DNA of 36,410 nucleotides from Acidobacteriota bacterium (GTDB taxonomy: Bacteria > Acidobacteriota > Vicinamibacteria > Fen-336): contig QHVJ01000076.1 of NCBI GenBank assembly GCA_003222275.1, forward strand, positions 1 through 36,410, read 5' to 3'. The notes under the pieces were generated by a model. The model saw nothing but the letters and a program-made list of their open reading frames with translations, was not told the origin of the DNA and ran no database searches. Shown here piece after piece: positions 16,328 to 24,186 of the stretch (position 1 is the stretch's first letter; each line of letters starts with the position of its first letter). Made by a program: the position numbers and the translations under genes.

Positions 16328-17596
16328 TCAGGGGGCCGCCTGCAGGGCTCTCCAGGTCACGCCCGCGAGCAGCCCGACCGCCGCCACCAAACCGGCCCAC
16401 AGCAGCGCCGGATGGCTGTCCGTCCAGGGCCGCCGGGGCCCCTCGCGCACGCGGACGACCGGCGGCTCCCAGTGCCCTTCGGAGGCCTGGGCGATCCACA
16501 GCGCCGCGTCGCCGACGGTCCGCTCCACGTCGTAGACGGGCGGTTCGAGGCTCGCGTCGCCGTAGGTCAGGCGATAACGGTGCGGCGAGCCGGCCTCGAA
16601 GGCGAGCCGCTCCTGGGGAACCATCACCGTGACCCCGCGGACCTCGAGCGGACGGTCGTCGCGGTTCCGGATCCGGACGCGAAGCACACGCGCACGACCC
16701 GTCGCCTCCAGGCGCAGGCATTCCCGCGTCTCGCCCTCTTCTCGATACCGATAGAGGCTCGCCTGCTCGAGCACGGGCGCCCACGAGAGGGGAAGCGTGC
16801 TCTCGCCGAGCGCGGGCTCGCGCCGCTGCTCGACGCTCGCCCCCCGAAAGAATTCCGGGTCGCCCACGTCGACGAGCACCGCCCGGAACGGCTGGTAGCG
16901 CGCGCCGAGATCGAGGACGAGGCGCGACTCCCGCTCCGCCGTATCGTCCGCGCGCGTCAGCCGCGGCTCGAGCGGGAACTCGCGCGGCTTGCGCCGCTCC
17001 TGGGGGCGCACCCACGCGTCGAGGATCTCGAGGCGCGGAGGATCGTCGGGCCCGTTGAAGACGGTGATCTTCAGGAATTGCTGGTTGTTCTGGGGGAGCG
17101 GCACCGTCTCGTAGCGCGCCGCCGCCGGCGCGGGCACCGCGAACACGTAGGCGCCGTCGGTGATCGTCGTCCACGGCCGCTCGTGCTTGTTCCGTCCCTC
17201 CACCTTGACGCGCCGGCGGAAGTCGTCGCCCGGCAGCGACAGCACCAGCTCGCTCTTGAGCATGGGCTCGCGCAGGTCGAGGGTCACGCTGGCGCTGCGG
17301 CCACGCACGAAGACCCGGTTGAACGCCACCGGCGCGCGGAACGTCGGCTCCGGATCGCTCCCCACCCGGTCCAGCAGGTACGGGGCATGGGCGCCCGTCT
17401 CGTCTACCACGCGGAGGTCGCCGAGGTCGGGCCGCGCCCGTTCGTAGACCTCGCGGTCCAGCGTCAGGACCACCTTGCCCGGGCGCCTCACGTCGATGCC
17501 CCGCTCGAAGGTGGCCGGGGGCTCAGGGCCCGCCGCCAGCAGCGCGGTTGCGGCCAGCGCCGTCCCGGCGCCGGCCGCGGCGCGGAGCCTCTTCAC
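16328..17596 (-). CDS. DUF3999 family membrane-anchored protein
   Basis: A 422-residue protein. GTG 17596 overlaps the DUF2339 stop as GTGA and starts a signal-peptide-like segment (KRLRAAAGAGTALAATALLAAG). The body (about 25-390) is beta-rich and periplasmic, with DUF3999 landmarks such as VVDETGAHAPYLLDR and YETVPLPQNNQQFLKITVFN. A single C-terminal membrane helix (ALLWAGLVAAVGLLAGVTW) leaves a very short tail. DUF3999 genes regularly lie beside DUF2339 genes in other bacteria, so the two products probably form one envelope complex; its function is not known. Longer readings of this frame reaching 19333 run antisense-like through DUF2339 and are not real. Confidence 0.85.
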   Translation of the reverse strand: MKRLRAAAGAGTALAATALLAAGPEPPATFERGIDVRRPGKVVLTLDREVYERARPDLGDLRVVDETGAHAPYLLDRVGSDPEPTFRAPVAFNRVFVRGRSASVTLDLREPMLKSELVLSLPGDDFRRRVKVEGRNKHERPWTTITDGAYVFAVPAPAAARYETVPLPQNNQQFLKITVFNGPDDPPRLEILDAWVRPQERRKPREFPLEPRLTRADDTAERESRLVLDLGARYQPFRAVLVDVGDPEFFRGASVEQRREPALGESTLPLSWAPVLEQASLYRYREEGETRECLRLEATGRARVLRVRIRNRDDRPLEVRGVTVMVPQERLAFEAGSPHRYRLTYGDASLEPPVYDVERTVGDAALWIAQASEGHWEPPVVRVREGPRRPWTDSHPALLWAGLVAAVGLLAGVTWRALQAAP

Positions 17597-19773
17597 CGCG
17601 TGGCGGCCCTCGGAAGCAGGCGCTCGCGGAAGCGCAGGTTCAGGTACGCGCCCGCCATCAGCAGGAGCGCGAGAGCGAGGAACGAGAGCATGCGGTAGAC
17701 GGCCCCCAGCGTGGCCAGGTCCACCGCCACCACCTTCACGGCCGTGGCGGCGAAGAGCGCGTAGGCGGAATAGAAGAGCGGGCGGGACCGGAGCGCGAGC
17801 CCGCCCGCGAGCAGGCCCGTCGCGAAGAGCGTCCACAGCACCGACAGGGCGAGCTGGGCGGCGAGGCGGGCCCGCGTCGCGAACACGTCTTCCGTCTCCA
17901 TCGTGAGGAGGGTCAGGAGAAGGCCGAGCGCGAAGGTGGCCAGTCCGGGCCTCATCGCGCGGTCGAGGGCCGTCTCCGGCCGGGCCCGCCGCAACATGAA
18001 GAAGGCGGCGGCGAAGGCGAGGATGACCGCCAGCCACGTCCCGAAGGCGGGGTTCAGGACGGGCGTGAACGTGAGGCCCTCGTGCAGCGGAAGGTGGCGC
18101 ACGAACAGGCGGGCCGCGGCGAGGGCGAGTACGCCGTAGGCACCGGCCCGCGCGAGCGAAGACGCGAAGCGCAGACCGAGGGCGAGGAGCAGCACCGCCT
18201 CGGCCGCCCACGCGAGCGTGATGCCGTGGAGCCCGAGCTGAACGGGGATCGCCAGCGTGACGAAAACCGCGGCCAGGCCGAGCAGCGTCCGGACCTGCAG
18301 CCGGTCCTCGCTTCGCTCCTTGATCGCCGCCAGCCCCAGCAGGAGATAGAGCGTGGCCAGCGCTACGGCGATGCCGCCCAGTGCGCGGGGCTGGCTCTCG
18401 TAGAGCGCCCGGTACAGGACCGTCCACGCGAACGCGGCGTCCATGAGATGGACGGCGACGTCCGGGGCGCGCAGCCGCCGGCGGTGCACGAGGCCGCGCT
18501 CTATGAGCGACAGGAGATAGAGGCCAGCGACGGGCATGGCGACGAGCCACGCGTCCCCGGTCCGCTCCGGGCGCCAGAACGCCTCCATCCACACCAGGAC
18601 GGCCAGCGCCGAAGCGCCCACGCCGACCACCTCCGCCCCCCACCACCATCGCCTCATCAAGATCGCCAGCGCCGAATGCCCCAGCAGAGTCGCCGAGAGC
18701 GCCGCCGGGCGGTCGGCGCCGCCGGCCAGGAAGCTGAGGCCGATGCCGCCGATCACGAGAGCGAGCGCCGGCCACCCGGGGTGACGTGCGTTGGGCCGCG
18801 GTCCGACGACGAAGACGCCCGTGAACAGGACCAGCCCGATGGCGGCCACGTCGAAGCGCTCGGCCCGGAAGAAGCTCGCGAACCAGGCGATGTAGAGCGC
18901 GAGCGTCCCGAGCATCGCCAGGGGCACCGTCTCCGGCCACGGCCGCCACCGGTCGAGGACCAGCGCTCCGGCGTCGAGCACGAGCAGGAACAGGAAGAGC
19001 GACACCGCCCGGTCCTCGCCGGTGGAGAGCAGGACCGGCGTCAGGTAGGCGCCGGTCCACGCGAGCGTGGCGAGCAGGCGAGCCGGCAGCCGCGCCGCGA
19101 GGAGCACCGCGCTGGCGGTGATCGCGAGCATGAGGACGCCCGCCGCCCCGCGGGAGATGAGGTCGTAGAAGCCGTGGGCTCCGTAGGCGGAGATGTAGAG
19201 GCTCGCGAGCCCGGCGCCGGCCAGTCCCTGGCCGAGCGGCCGGTACTCGCGCGCGAGCAGCCTCGCCCCCAGCGCGACGAGGGCGAGGCCGAAGACGGCG
19301 CCGCAGAGCACGCGACCGGCGGGACCGATCCAATCGTTCTCCCAGGCGTACTTCACGAACAGGCCGACGAAGACCACGAAAGCGAGCGCGCCCGTCGCCA
19401 CGAGGAGCTTCGGGCCGAGGCTGGTCACGAAATCGGGCCGGGAAGGGGCGGCCGCAGGGGGCGCAGAGACGGGTACCGGCTCGCCGGCAGAGATCGCAGA
19501 GAGTACGGGCGGCCGTGGGGTGGCAGGAGGGGGCCAGGCCCTCTCTGCCGGCGGCGTGGCGGTTCTCGGCGTCGGCTCCGCCGCGGCGGGGGTCGGGCTT
19601 CTGGGCGTCGTTTCCCCGTCGACCTTTCGCCGCAGCCGCTCCAGCTCCGAGCGGAGCGCCTGCATCTCGACGCGCAGCGCGGTGACGCGCGCGAACGCGA
19701 TCAGGGCGAGGATGGGAACGACGAAGACGAGTCCGGCGAAGAGGACGGCCAGCAGGGCGGCAACAGGCCCCAG
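17593..19773 (-). CDS. DUF2339 polytopic membrane protein, probable CTG start
   Basis: A 726-residue envelope protein with roughly two dozen membrane helices. I place the start at CTG 19773: the perfect Shine-Dalgarno AAGGAG lies six bases upstream (overlapping the end of the methyltransferase gene), and the resulting N-terminus (GPVAALLAVLFAGLVFVVP) is a membrane helix followed by a coiled coil (VEMQALRSELERLRRKV), which is the normal DUF2339 architecture. ATG 19665 would delete that helix. Then come a Pro/Ala linker (about 60-105) and the helix array from PDFVTSLGPKLLVATGALAF onward; conserved features include KYAWENDWIGPAGRVLCGAV. Function unknown; translationally coupled to DUF3999. Confidence 0.88.
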   Translation of the reverse strand: MGPVAALLAVLFAGLVFVVPILALIAFARVTALRVEMQALRSELERLRRKVDGETTPRSPTPAAAEPTPRTATPPAERAWPPPATPRPPVLSAISAGEPVPVSAPPAAAPSRPDFVTSLGPKLLVATGALAFVVFVGLFVKYAWENDWIGPAGRVLCGAVFGLALVALGARLLAREYRPLGQGLAGAGLASLYISAYGAHGFYDLISRGAAGVLMLAITASAVLLAARLPARLLATLAWTGAYLTPVLLSTGEDRAVSLFLFLLVLDAGALVLDRWRPWPETVPLAMLGTLALYIAWFASFFRAERFDVAAIGLVLFTGVFVVGPRPNARHPGWPALALVIGGIGLSFLAGGADRPAALSATLLGHSALAILMRRWWWGAEVVGVGASALAVLVWMEAFWRPERTGDAWLVAMPVAGLYLLSLIERGLVHRRRLRAPDVAVHLMDAAFAWTVLYRALYESQPRALGGIAVALATLYLLLGLAAIKERSEDRLQVRTLLGLAAVFVTLAIPVQLGLHGITLAWAAEAVLLLALGLRFASSLARAGAYGVLALAAARLFVRHLPLHEGLTFTPVLNPAFGTWLAVILAFAAAFFMLRRARPETALDRAMRPGLATFALGLLLTLLTMETEDVFATRARLAAQLALSVLWTLFATGLLAGGLALRSRPLFYSAYALFAATAVKVVAVDLATLGAVYRMLSFLALALLLMAGAYLNLRFRERLLPRAATR

Positions 19774-19776
19774 CGC

Positions 19777-20484
19777 CTACTCCTTCCGCACCGCGCCCGT
19801 CATGGGCACGAAGCGTACGGGCAGCACGCGGCGCTCGTCAAACGCCGAGCCGTGGCGGGTGACGACGATCAGCTCCTGGTCCTCGTCCCCCACCGGCACC
19901 ACGAGGCGTCCGCCCTCGGCGAGCTGATGCTTGAGAGGCTCGGGGATGCGGGGGGCGGCGGCGGTCACGATGATCGCATCGAAGGGCGCCGCCTCGGGCC
20001 AGCCGAGATACCCGTCCCCGGCGCGCACGCTGACGTTACGATAGCCGAGCCGCGCGAGACGCTCGCGCGCCTCTTCGGCCAGCTCGGGGACGATCTCGAT
20101 CGTGTACACCGTACCCGCGATCTTGGCCAGCACCGCCGACTGGTAGCCCGAGCCGGTGCCGATCTCCAGCACCCTCTCGCCGCCCCGCAGGCCCAGCGCC
20201 TCGGTCATGAAGGCGACGATGTAGGGCTGGGAGATCGTCTGGCCATGGCCGATGGGGAGCGGGAAGTCGCCGTAGGCCTCGCCGGCGGAGGCCTCGGGCA
20301 CGAACTCGTGCCGAGGGACCTCGCGCAGCGCGGCGAGAGTGAGCCGGTCCTTGATGCCGCGGCCCTCGATCTGCTCCTTGACCATCTGCTCCCGGCCCGC
20401 GTCCGGCCGCGGCGCCGGGCGTCCGGGCGGCCCCGCCGAGCAGCCGGCCAGGACCAGGACGGCGAAACCGGCGGCGCTCGTCAT
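19777..20484 (-). CDS. pcm: Protein-L-isoaspartate O-methyltransferase with predicted lipoprotein signal
   Basis: Repairs isoaspartyl residues using S-adenosylmethionine. The catalytic domain starts at MVKEQIEGRGIKDRLTL and has PIGHGQTISQPYIVAFMTEA, the SAM motif VLEIGTGSGYQSAVLA, and DAIIVTAAAPRIPEPLKHQL. It is 235 residues from ATG 20484, about 30 more than a minimal enzyme, because of a leading segment SAAGFAVLVLAGCSAG that looks like a lipoprotein signal with lipobox LAGC. If used, the enzyme would be periplasmic and membrane-tethered. An internal ATG at 20385 with GGGAG just upstream would give a cytosolic form. It lies 12 bases after proS and its last codons carry the Shine-Dalgarno site of the DUF2339 gene. 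Confidence 0.92.
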   Translation of the reverse strand: MTSAAGFAVLVLAGCSAGPPGRPAPRPDAGREQMVKEQIEGRGIKDRLTLAALREVPRHEFVPEASAGEAYGDFPLPIGHGQTISQPYIVAFMTEALGLRGGERVLEIGTGSGYQSAVLAKIAGTVYTIEIVPELAEEARERLARLGYRNVSVRAGDGYLGWPEAAPFDAIIVTAAAPRIPEPLKHQLAEGGRLVVPVGDEDQELIVVTRHGSAFDERRVLPVRFVPMTGAVRKE

Positions 20485-20496
20485 CGCACTAGCAGT

Positions 20497-21948
20497 TTAA
20501 TACGCCTGCGCGAAGTAGACCTCTTGCGGCGATGGCTGCCCGCAGCGAATACAGGTCCCGGGCCGCACCCCGCCCTCCAGCGGGATCACGCGCACCGTGG
20601 CCTTCGTCTCCTGCTTGATCCTGGCCTCGCACTCGGCGTCGCCGCACCAGCCCGCGATGAGGAAGCCGCGCCGGCCGGCCATGATCTGCCGGAACTCGTC
20701 CCAGCTCGACACGCGGGTCGTGTTGTCGGCCACGAACTTCCGCGCGCGCTCCAGCAGGTCCTTCTGGACCTGGTCCAGCAGCTCTCGTATGCGCGCGGGA
20801 GCGCCGGCGAGAGGAACGAACGCCTTCTCCCGCGTGTCGCGGCGCACGAGCACGCACTGGTCCTTCTCGATGTCCTTGGGCCCCAGCTCGAGGCGCAGCG
20901 GCACGCCCCGCATCTCCCAGTCGGAGTACTTGAAGCCCGGCTGCTGCGTGTCGCGGTCGTCGAGGTGGGCACGGATCCCGGCCGCGCGCAGCATGGCCAG
21001 CGCCTCGCGCGCCTTCGGCAGCACCGACTCGCTCCAGTCCCCCTTGCGCGGCGGGATGGGCACGATCACCACCTGGTACGGCGCCACCTTGGGGGGGAGG
21101 ACCAGGCCGGCGTCGTCCCCGTGGGTCATGATGAGGCCGCCGATCATCCGCGTGGACGCGCCCCACGACGTCGACCAGGGTTTGGCCCGCTCCTGGTTGC
21201 GGTCGAGGTACTCGATGCCGTAGGCGGTCGCGAAGTGCTGGCCGAGGTTGTGGCTGGTCGCGCCCTGGAGCGCCTTGCCGTCGCCCATCAGCGCCTCGAC
21301 GGAGTAGGTCCGCAGCGCGCCCGCGAACTTCTCGCTCTCCGACTTGCGCCCGGGAACGACGGGCACGGCCAGCATCTCCTCGTAGAAGCTGCGGTAGACG
21401 CCGAGCATCCGCATCGTCTCTTCTTCCGCCTCCTCCTCGGTGCCGTGGAGGGTGTGGCCCTCCTGCCAGAGGAACTCGGTCGTGCGGAGGAAGGGACGCG
21501 TCACCTTCTCCCAGCGGACGATGTTGGCCCACTGGTTGATGAGGACGGGCAGGTCGCGCCACGAGCGCACCCACTTCGCGTACATCGAGCAGATCATCGC
21601 TTCCGAGGTGGGACGGATGGCCAGCGGCTCCTCGAGCTCCTCTCCCCCGCCGATGGTTACCCACGCACACTCGGGCGAGAAGCCCTCCACGTGCTCCTTC
21701 TCCTTCTCGAGGAAGCTCTTGGGGATGAAGAGCGGGAAGTAGGCGTTGACGTGGCCGGTCTCCTTGATGCGCCGGTCGAGGTCGGCCTGAATGGCTTCCC
21801 AGACGGCGAAGCCGTAGGGCCGGATGATCATGCAGCCCTTGACGGGGCCGTAGTCGGCCATCTCCGTCTTCAGCACCACGTCGAGGTACCACTGCGAGAA
21901 GTCCTCGCCGCGCGGCGTGATCTCCTTCAAGGTGCGCTCTTTCTCCAT
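20497..21948 (-). CDS. proS: Prolyl-tRNA synthetase, archaeal/eukaryote-like type
   Basis: Class II aminoacyl-tRNA synthetase charging tRNA-Pro. The 483-residue protein lacks the editing insertion of the standard bacterial enzyme and instead is the type 3 form: N-terminal TPRGEDFSQWYLDVVLKTEM, motif 2 region FLRTTEFLWQEGHTLHGTEE, GATSHNLGQHFATAYGI and MTHGDDAGLVLPPKVAPYQV. After the anticodon-binding domain comes the extra C-terminal domain with paired cysteines (WCGDAEC and CIRCGQPS) expected to bind zinc, and the typical tyrosine terminus (FAQAY). ATG 21948 is three bases from the terC stop; GGAGGA lies 12 bases upstream. Frames extending beyond this start run through terC. Confidence 0.96.
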   Translation of the reverse strand: MEKERTLKEITPRGEDFSQWYLDVVLKTEMADYGPVKGCMIIRPYGFAVWEAIQADLDRRIKETGHVNAYFPLFIPKSFLEKEKEHVEGFSPECAWVTIGGGEELEEPLAIRPTSEAMICSMYAKWVRSWRDLPVLINQWANIVRWEKVTRPFLRTTEFLWQEGHTLHGTEEEAEEETMRMLGVYRSFYEEMLAVPVVPGRKSESEKFAGALRTYSVEALMGDGKALQGATSHNLGQHFATAYGIEYLDRNQERAKPWSTSWGASTRMIGGLIMTHGDDAGLVLPPKVAPYQVVIVPIPPRKGDWSESVLPKAREALAMLRAAGIRAHLDDRDTQQPGFKYSDWEMRGVPLRLELGPKDIEKDQCVLVRRDTREKAFVPLAGAPARIRELLDQVQKDLLERARKFVADNTTRVSSWDEFRQIMAGRRGFLIAGWCGDAECEARIKQETKATVRVIPLEGGVRPGTCIRCGQPSPQEVYFAQAY

Positions 21949-21950
21949 GA

Positions 21951-22970
21951 CTAGCGGGTTTCCTCCGGAGGCTTCGGGAACAGCAGCGACAGGACGATGG
22001 ACGCCCCGATGACGCCGACGATGATGGCGAGGGAGGGGACGATCGGGAAGTGGCCGCCAAACGCGCGGTTCAGCCACACCATCTTCAGCCCCACGAACAC
22101 CAGCACCACGCCCAGACCGTACTTCAGGAGGTGGAACTTGTCGACCGCGCCCTTGAGGAGGAAGTAGAGGCTGCGCAGGCCCAGGATCGCGAAGATGTTC
22201 GAGCTGAAGACGATGAAGGGCTCGTCGGTGAGCGCGAAGATGGCCGGCACCGAGTCCACCGCGAAGACGATGTCGGTCATCTCCAGCACGAGCAGGCACG
22301 CGAAGAGGGGAGTCGCGTGCCGCCGGCCGTTCACGCGCACGAAGAAGCTCCGACCGTGCATCTCCGAGGTTACGGGCACCATGCGCCGGAAGAGGCGGAT
22401 GAGCGCGTTCTCCTCCGGCTCGACGCCCTTGTCCTTGGCGAACATCATCCGCACCCCGGTGACGATGAGGAAGCCGCCGAAGAGCCACGTCACCCAGTTG
22501 TATTGCAACAAGGCCGCGCCCAGCGCGATGAAGATCGCTCGGAAGACGAGGGCGCCGAGGATGCCGAAGAACAGCACCCGGTGCTGCAGGTGGACCGGCA
22601 CCGCGAAGTAGGCGAGGACGACGACGAAGACGAAGATGTTGTCGACCGAGAGCGAGTATTCCACGACGTAGCCGGCCAGGAACTCGAGGGCCGCCGTCCG
22701 CGCCGCGGCCAGGGGCTCGAAACCCGGGATGGCGAGCAGGCGCGCGTCGTGGGGAAGGCGCTGGCGAAGATAGAAGTACAGCCCCACGTCGAAGGCCAGC
22801 GCGAGGACCACCCACACCGCCGTCCAGATCCCCGCTTCCCGGAACGTCACCGGGTGCTCCCGGCGGTGGAAGACGCCCAGGTCCAGGAAGAGCAGCACCC
22901 CCACGAACGCCGCGAAGGCGCCGTAAAGCCACCAGTAATCGGCGAAGGGAAACAGCGTGGGCTCGGTCAT
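21951..22970 (-). CDS. TerC/Alx family integral membrane protein
   Basis: A 339-residue polytopic protein of the TerC family, associated with metal-ion (in several bacteria manganese) export or tellurite resistance. Nine or so helices are visible, with the two diagnostic acidic motifs FLAGYVVEYSLSVDNIFVFV and LLVLEMTDIVFAVDSVPAIF and the FVVVLAYFAVP and FSSNIFAILGLRSLYFLL segments. The order is DNIFVF early, then a cytosolic loop (FAKDKGVEPEENALIRLFRR) and VFAVDSVPAI, as in Alx. No manganese riboswitch lies upstream: only 19 bases separate it from the preceding gene. Clustering with a cation-exchanger-like gene suggests a shared cation-homeostasis role (inference). Confidence 0.92.
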   Translation of the reverse strand: MTEPTLFPFADYWWLYGAFAAFVGVLLFLDLGVFHRREHPVTFREAGIWTAVWVVLALAFDVGLYFYLRQRLPHDARLLAIPGFEPLAAARTAALEFLAGYVVEYSLSVDNIFVFVVVLAYFAVPVHLQHRVLFFGILGALVFRAIFIALGAALLQYNWVTWLFGGFLIVTGVRMMFAKDKGVEPEENALIRLFRRMVPVTSEMHGRSFFVRVNGRRHATPLFACLLVLEMTDIVFAVDSVPAIFALTDEPFIVFSSNIFAILGLRSLYFLLKGAVDKFHLLKYGLGVVLVFVGLKMVWLNRAFGGHFPIVPSLAIIVGVIGASIVLSLLFPKPPEETR

Positions 22971-22989
22971 GAGGCGGAGGGGGCCGGCC

Positions 22990-24186
22990 TCACGCGGCAG
23001 CCGCGGGGAACACGCGCTGCCGCCAGCGTTCGCGGAACACGGTGAAGGCCTCGAAGCGGCGCCGGCCGAAGAGCGCCTGCACCAACCCCAGCCCGATCAG
23101 CACGGCATAGGCGTCGATGACCACGACGCGCAGCGACGGCACGCAGAACTGGACGAACCAGAGCCCGAAGAGCACCAGGGCTTCCCACCATGAATACCGC
23201 ATGTTCATGAGGAGCACCATGCCGAGGACCGATTGGAGGATGGTGAGGAGGATCTCCTGCCGGTGCATTCCGTCGAAAGGCACGGCGGCCAGGTGACCGA
23301 GGCTGAGGCTATAGACGACCGGGATCATGCCCGCCAGCACCGTCCACTGATTGATGTTGGAGGACACCACGTTCATCAGCGCCATCGGAGCGTGCCGCAC
23401 CGTGCGCGCCCACCGGAAGGCGGAGAGGAACTCCGGGAACTCCGACAGGAACGGGGCCACCCACTGGATGAAGACGTACTCGCTGATCCCGACGGTGACG
23501 GCGAGGGACATGAGGCTGTCCACGAACGGGTGCGCGACCAGGTACAGGATCGCCCCCCCCGCCAGGAACATCGCCACGATCGCCGCGCCCCGCACGCCCG
23601 GCCGCAGGCCCATGACCCGGCGGGGCACGGCGTCCAGCTCCCCGGCCTCCTCGTGGTCCCTGGGTGGCATCCGGTTCACCACGAAGAGGTACGCCAGGTA
23701 GAGGACGGTGAGGATCACGCCGTCGGCCACGGTGAGCGACGCCTTCCACCAGATGAAGGCGAAATACACGATGGGGACCAGCAGCCCCACCACCTCGACG
23801 CTGTGGTCGGGCTCCAGCACGATCTCGCCCAGCCACGCCCCGGTCTGCCGCCGGTGAGCGAGGCTGGACACCGCGAAGATCATCGGCCAGCCCAGTCCCA
23901 CGAGCAGGCGGATGCTGCCCGTGAAGTTGGCGGTCATGTTGACGACGTTCTGCCGCCAGGCGATGTCGGCCTCCACCGCGAACTCGGGCAGGATCTGGAG
24001 CCACGCGAGGATGGCGAGGGCCAGGCCCTGGCTCATGAAGAACTGCGCGACCTCCGCACCCCACGCGATCACGAAGGCGGAGGCGAGCATGCACGGGAAG
24101 GTCCACAGCGCCGCCCCCGCCTCGCCCAGCGAGCCGAGGGCCGGCGCCGCGGCCAGGAGGCCCGAAGCGCGCAGCCGGGTCAGCAC
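22990..24186 (-). CDS. Divergent sodium/calcium exchanger (CaCA) family protein
   Basis: A 398-residue membrane protein with about ten helices in two internally related halves, the CaCA plan. The alpha-1 region reads LAWLQILPEFAVEADIAW followed by NMTANFTGSIRLLVGLGWPM; the alpha-2 region reads VAPFLSEFPEFLSAFRWA followed by NVVSSNINQWTVLAGMIP. The PE dipeptides and the downstream N-F/I-(T/N) helices correspond to the ion-binding repeats of exchangers, but the usual Gly/Ser-rich flanks are altered (ILPEF, SEFPEF), so ion specificity cannot be stated. The start is GTG 24186, overlapping the nadB stop by seven bases; a CTG three bases on would overlap it as CTGA. It is followed by terC. Confidence 0.75.
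   Translation of the reverse strand: MLTRLRASGLLAAAPALGSLGEAGAALWTFPCMLASAFVIAWGAEVAQFFMSQGLALAILAWLQILPEFAVEADIAWRQNVVNMTANFTGSIRLLVGLGWPMIFAVSSLAHRRQTGAWLGEIVLEPDHSVEVVGLLVPIVYFAFIWWKASLTVADGVILTVLYLAYLFVVNRMPPRDHEEAGELDAVPRRVMGLRPGVRGAAIVAMFLAGGAILYLVAHPFVDSLMSLAVTVGISEYVFIQWVAPFLSEFPEFLSAFRWARTVRHAPMALMNVVSSNINQWTVLAGMIPVVYSLSLGHLAAVPFDGMHRQEILLTILQSVLGMVLLMNMRYSWWEALVLFGLWFVQFCVPSLRVVVIDAYAVLIGLGLVQALFGRRRFEAFTVFRERWRQRVFPAAAA

Noticed and set aside
19440..19515. GCAGAGA-like units inside the DUF2339 linker as another repeat copy
   Set aside because: Only short, same-direction matches in a Pro/Ala-rich linker; too weak to separate from composition.
17548..21954. A 1468-residue open frame on the plus strand
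   Set aside because: Composition is dominated by Arg, Glu, Gly and His with no motif; it is antisense to the recognised proS, pcm, DUF2339 and DUF3999 genes, an expected effect of very high GC.
22970..22990. Possible yybP-ykoY (manganese) riboswitch before terC
   Set aside because: Only 19 bases separate terC from the preceding gene, too short for this riboswitch.
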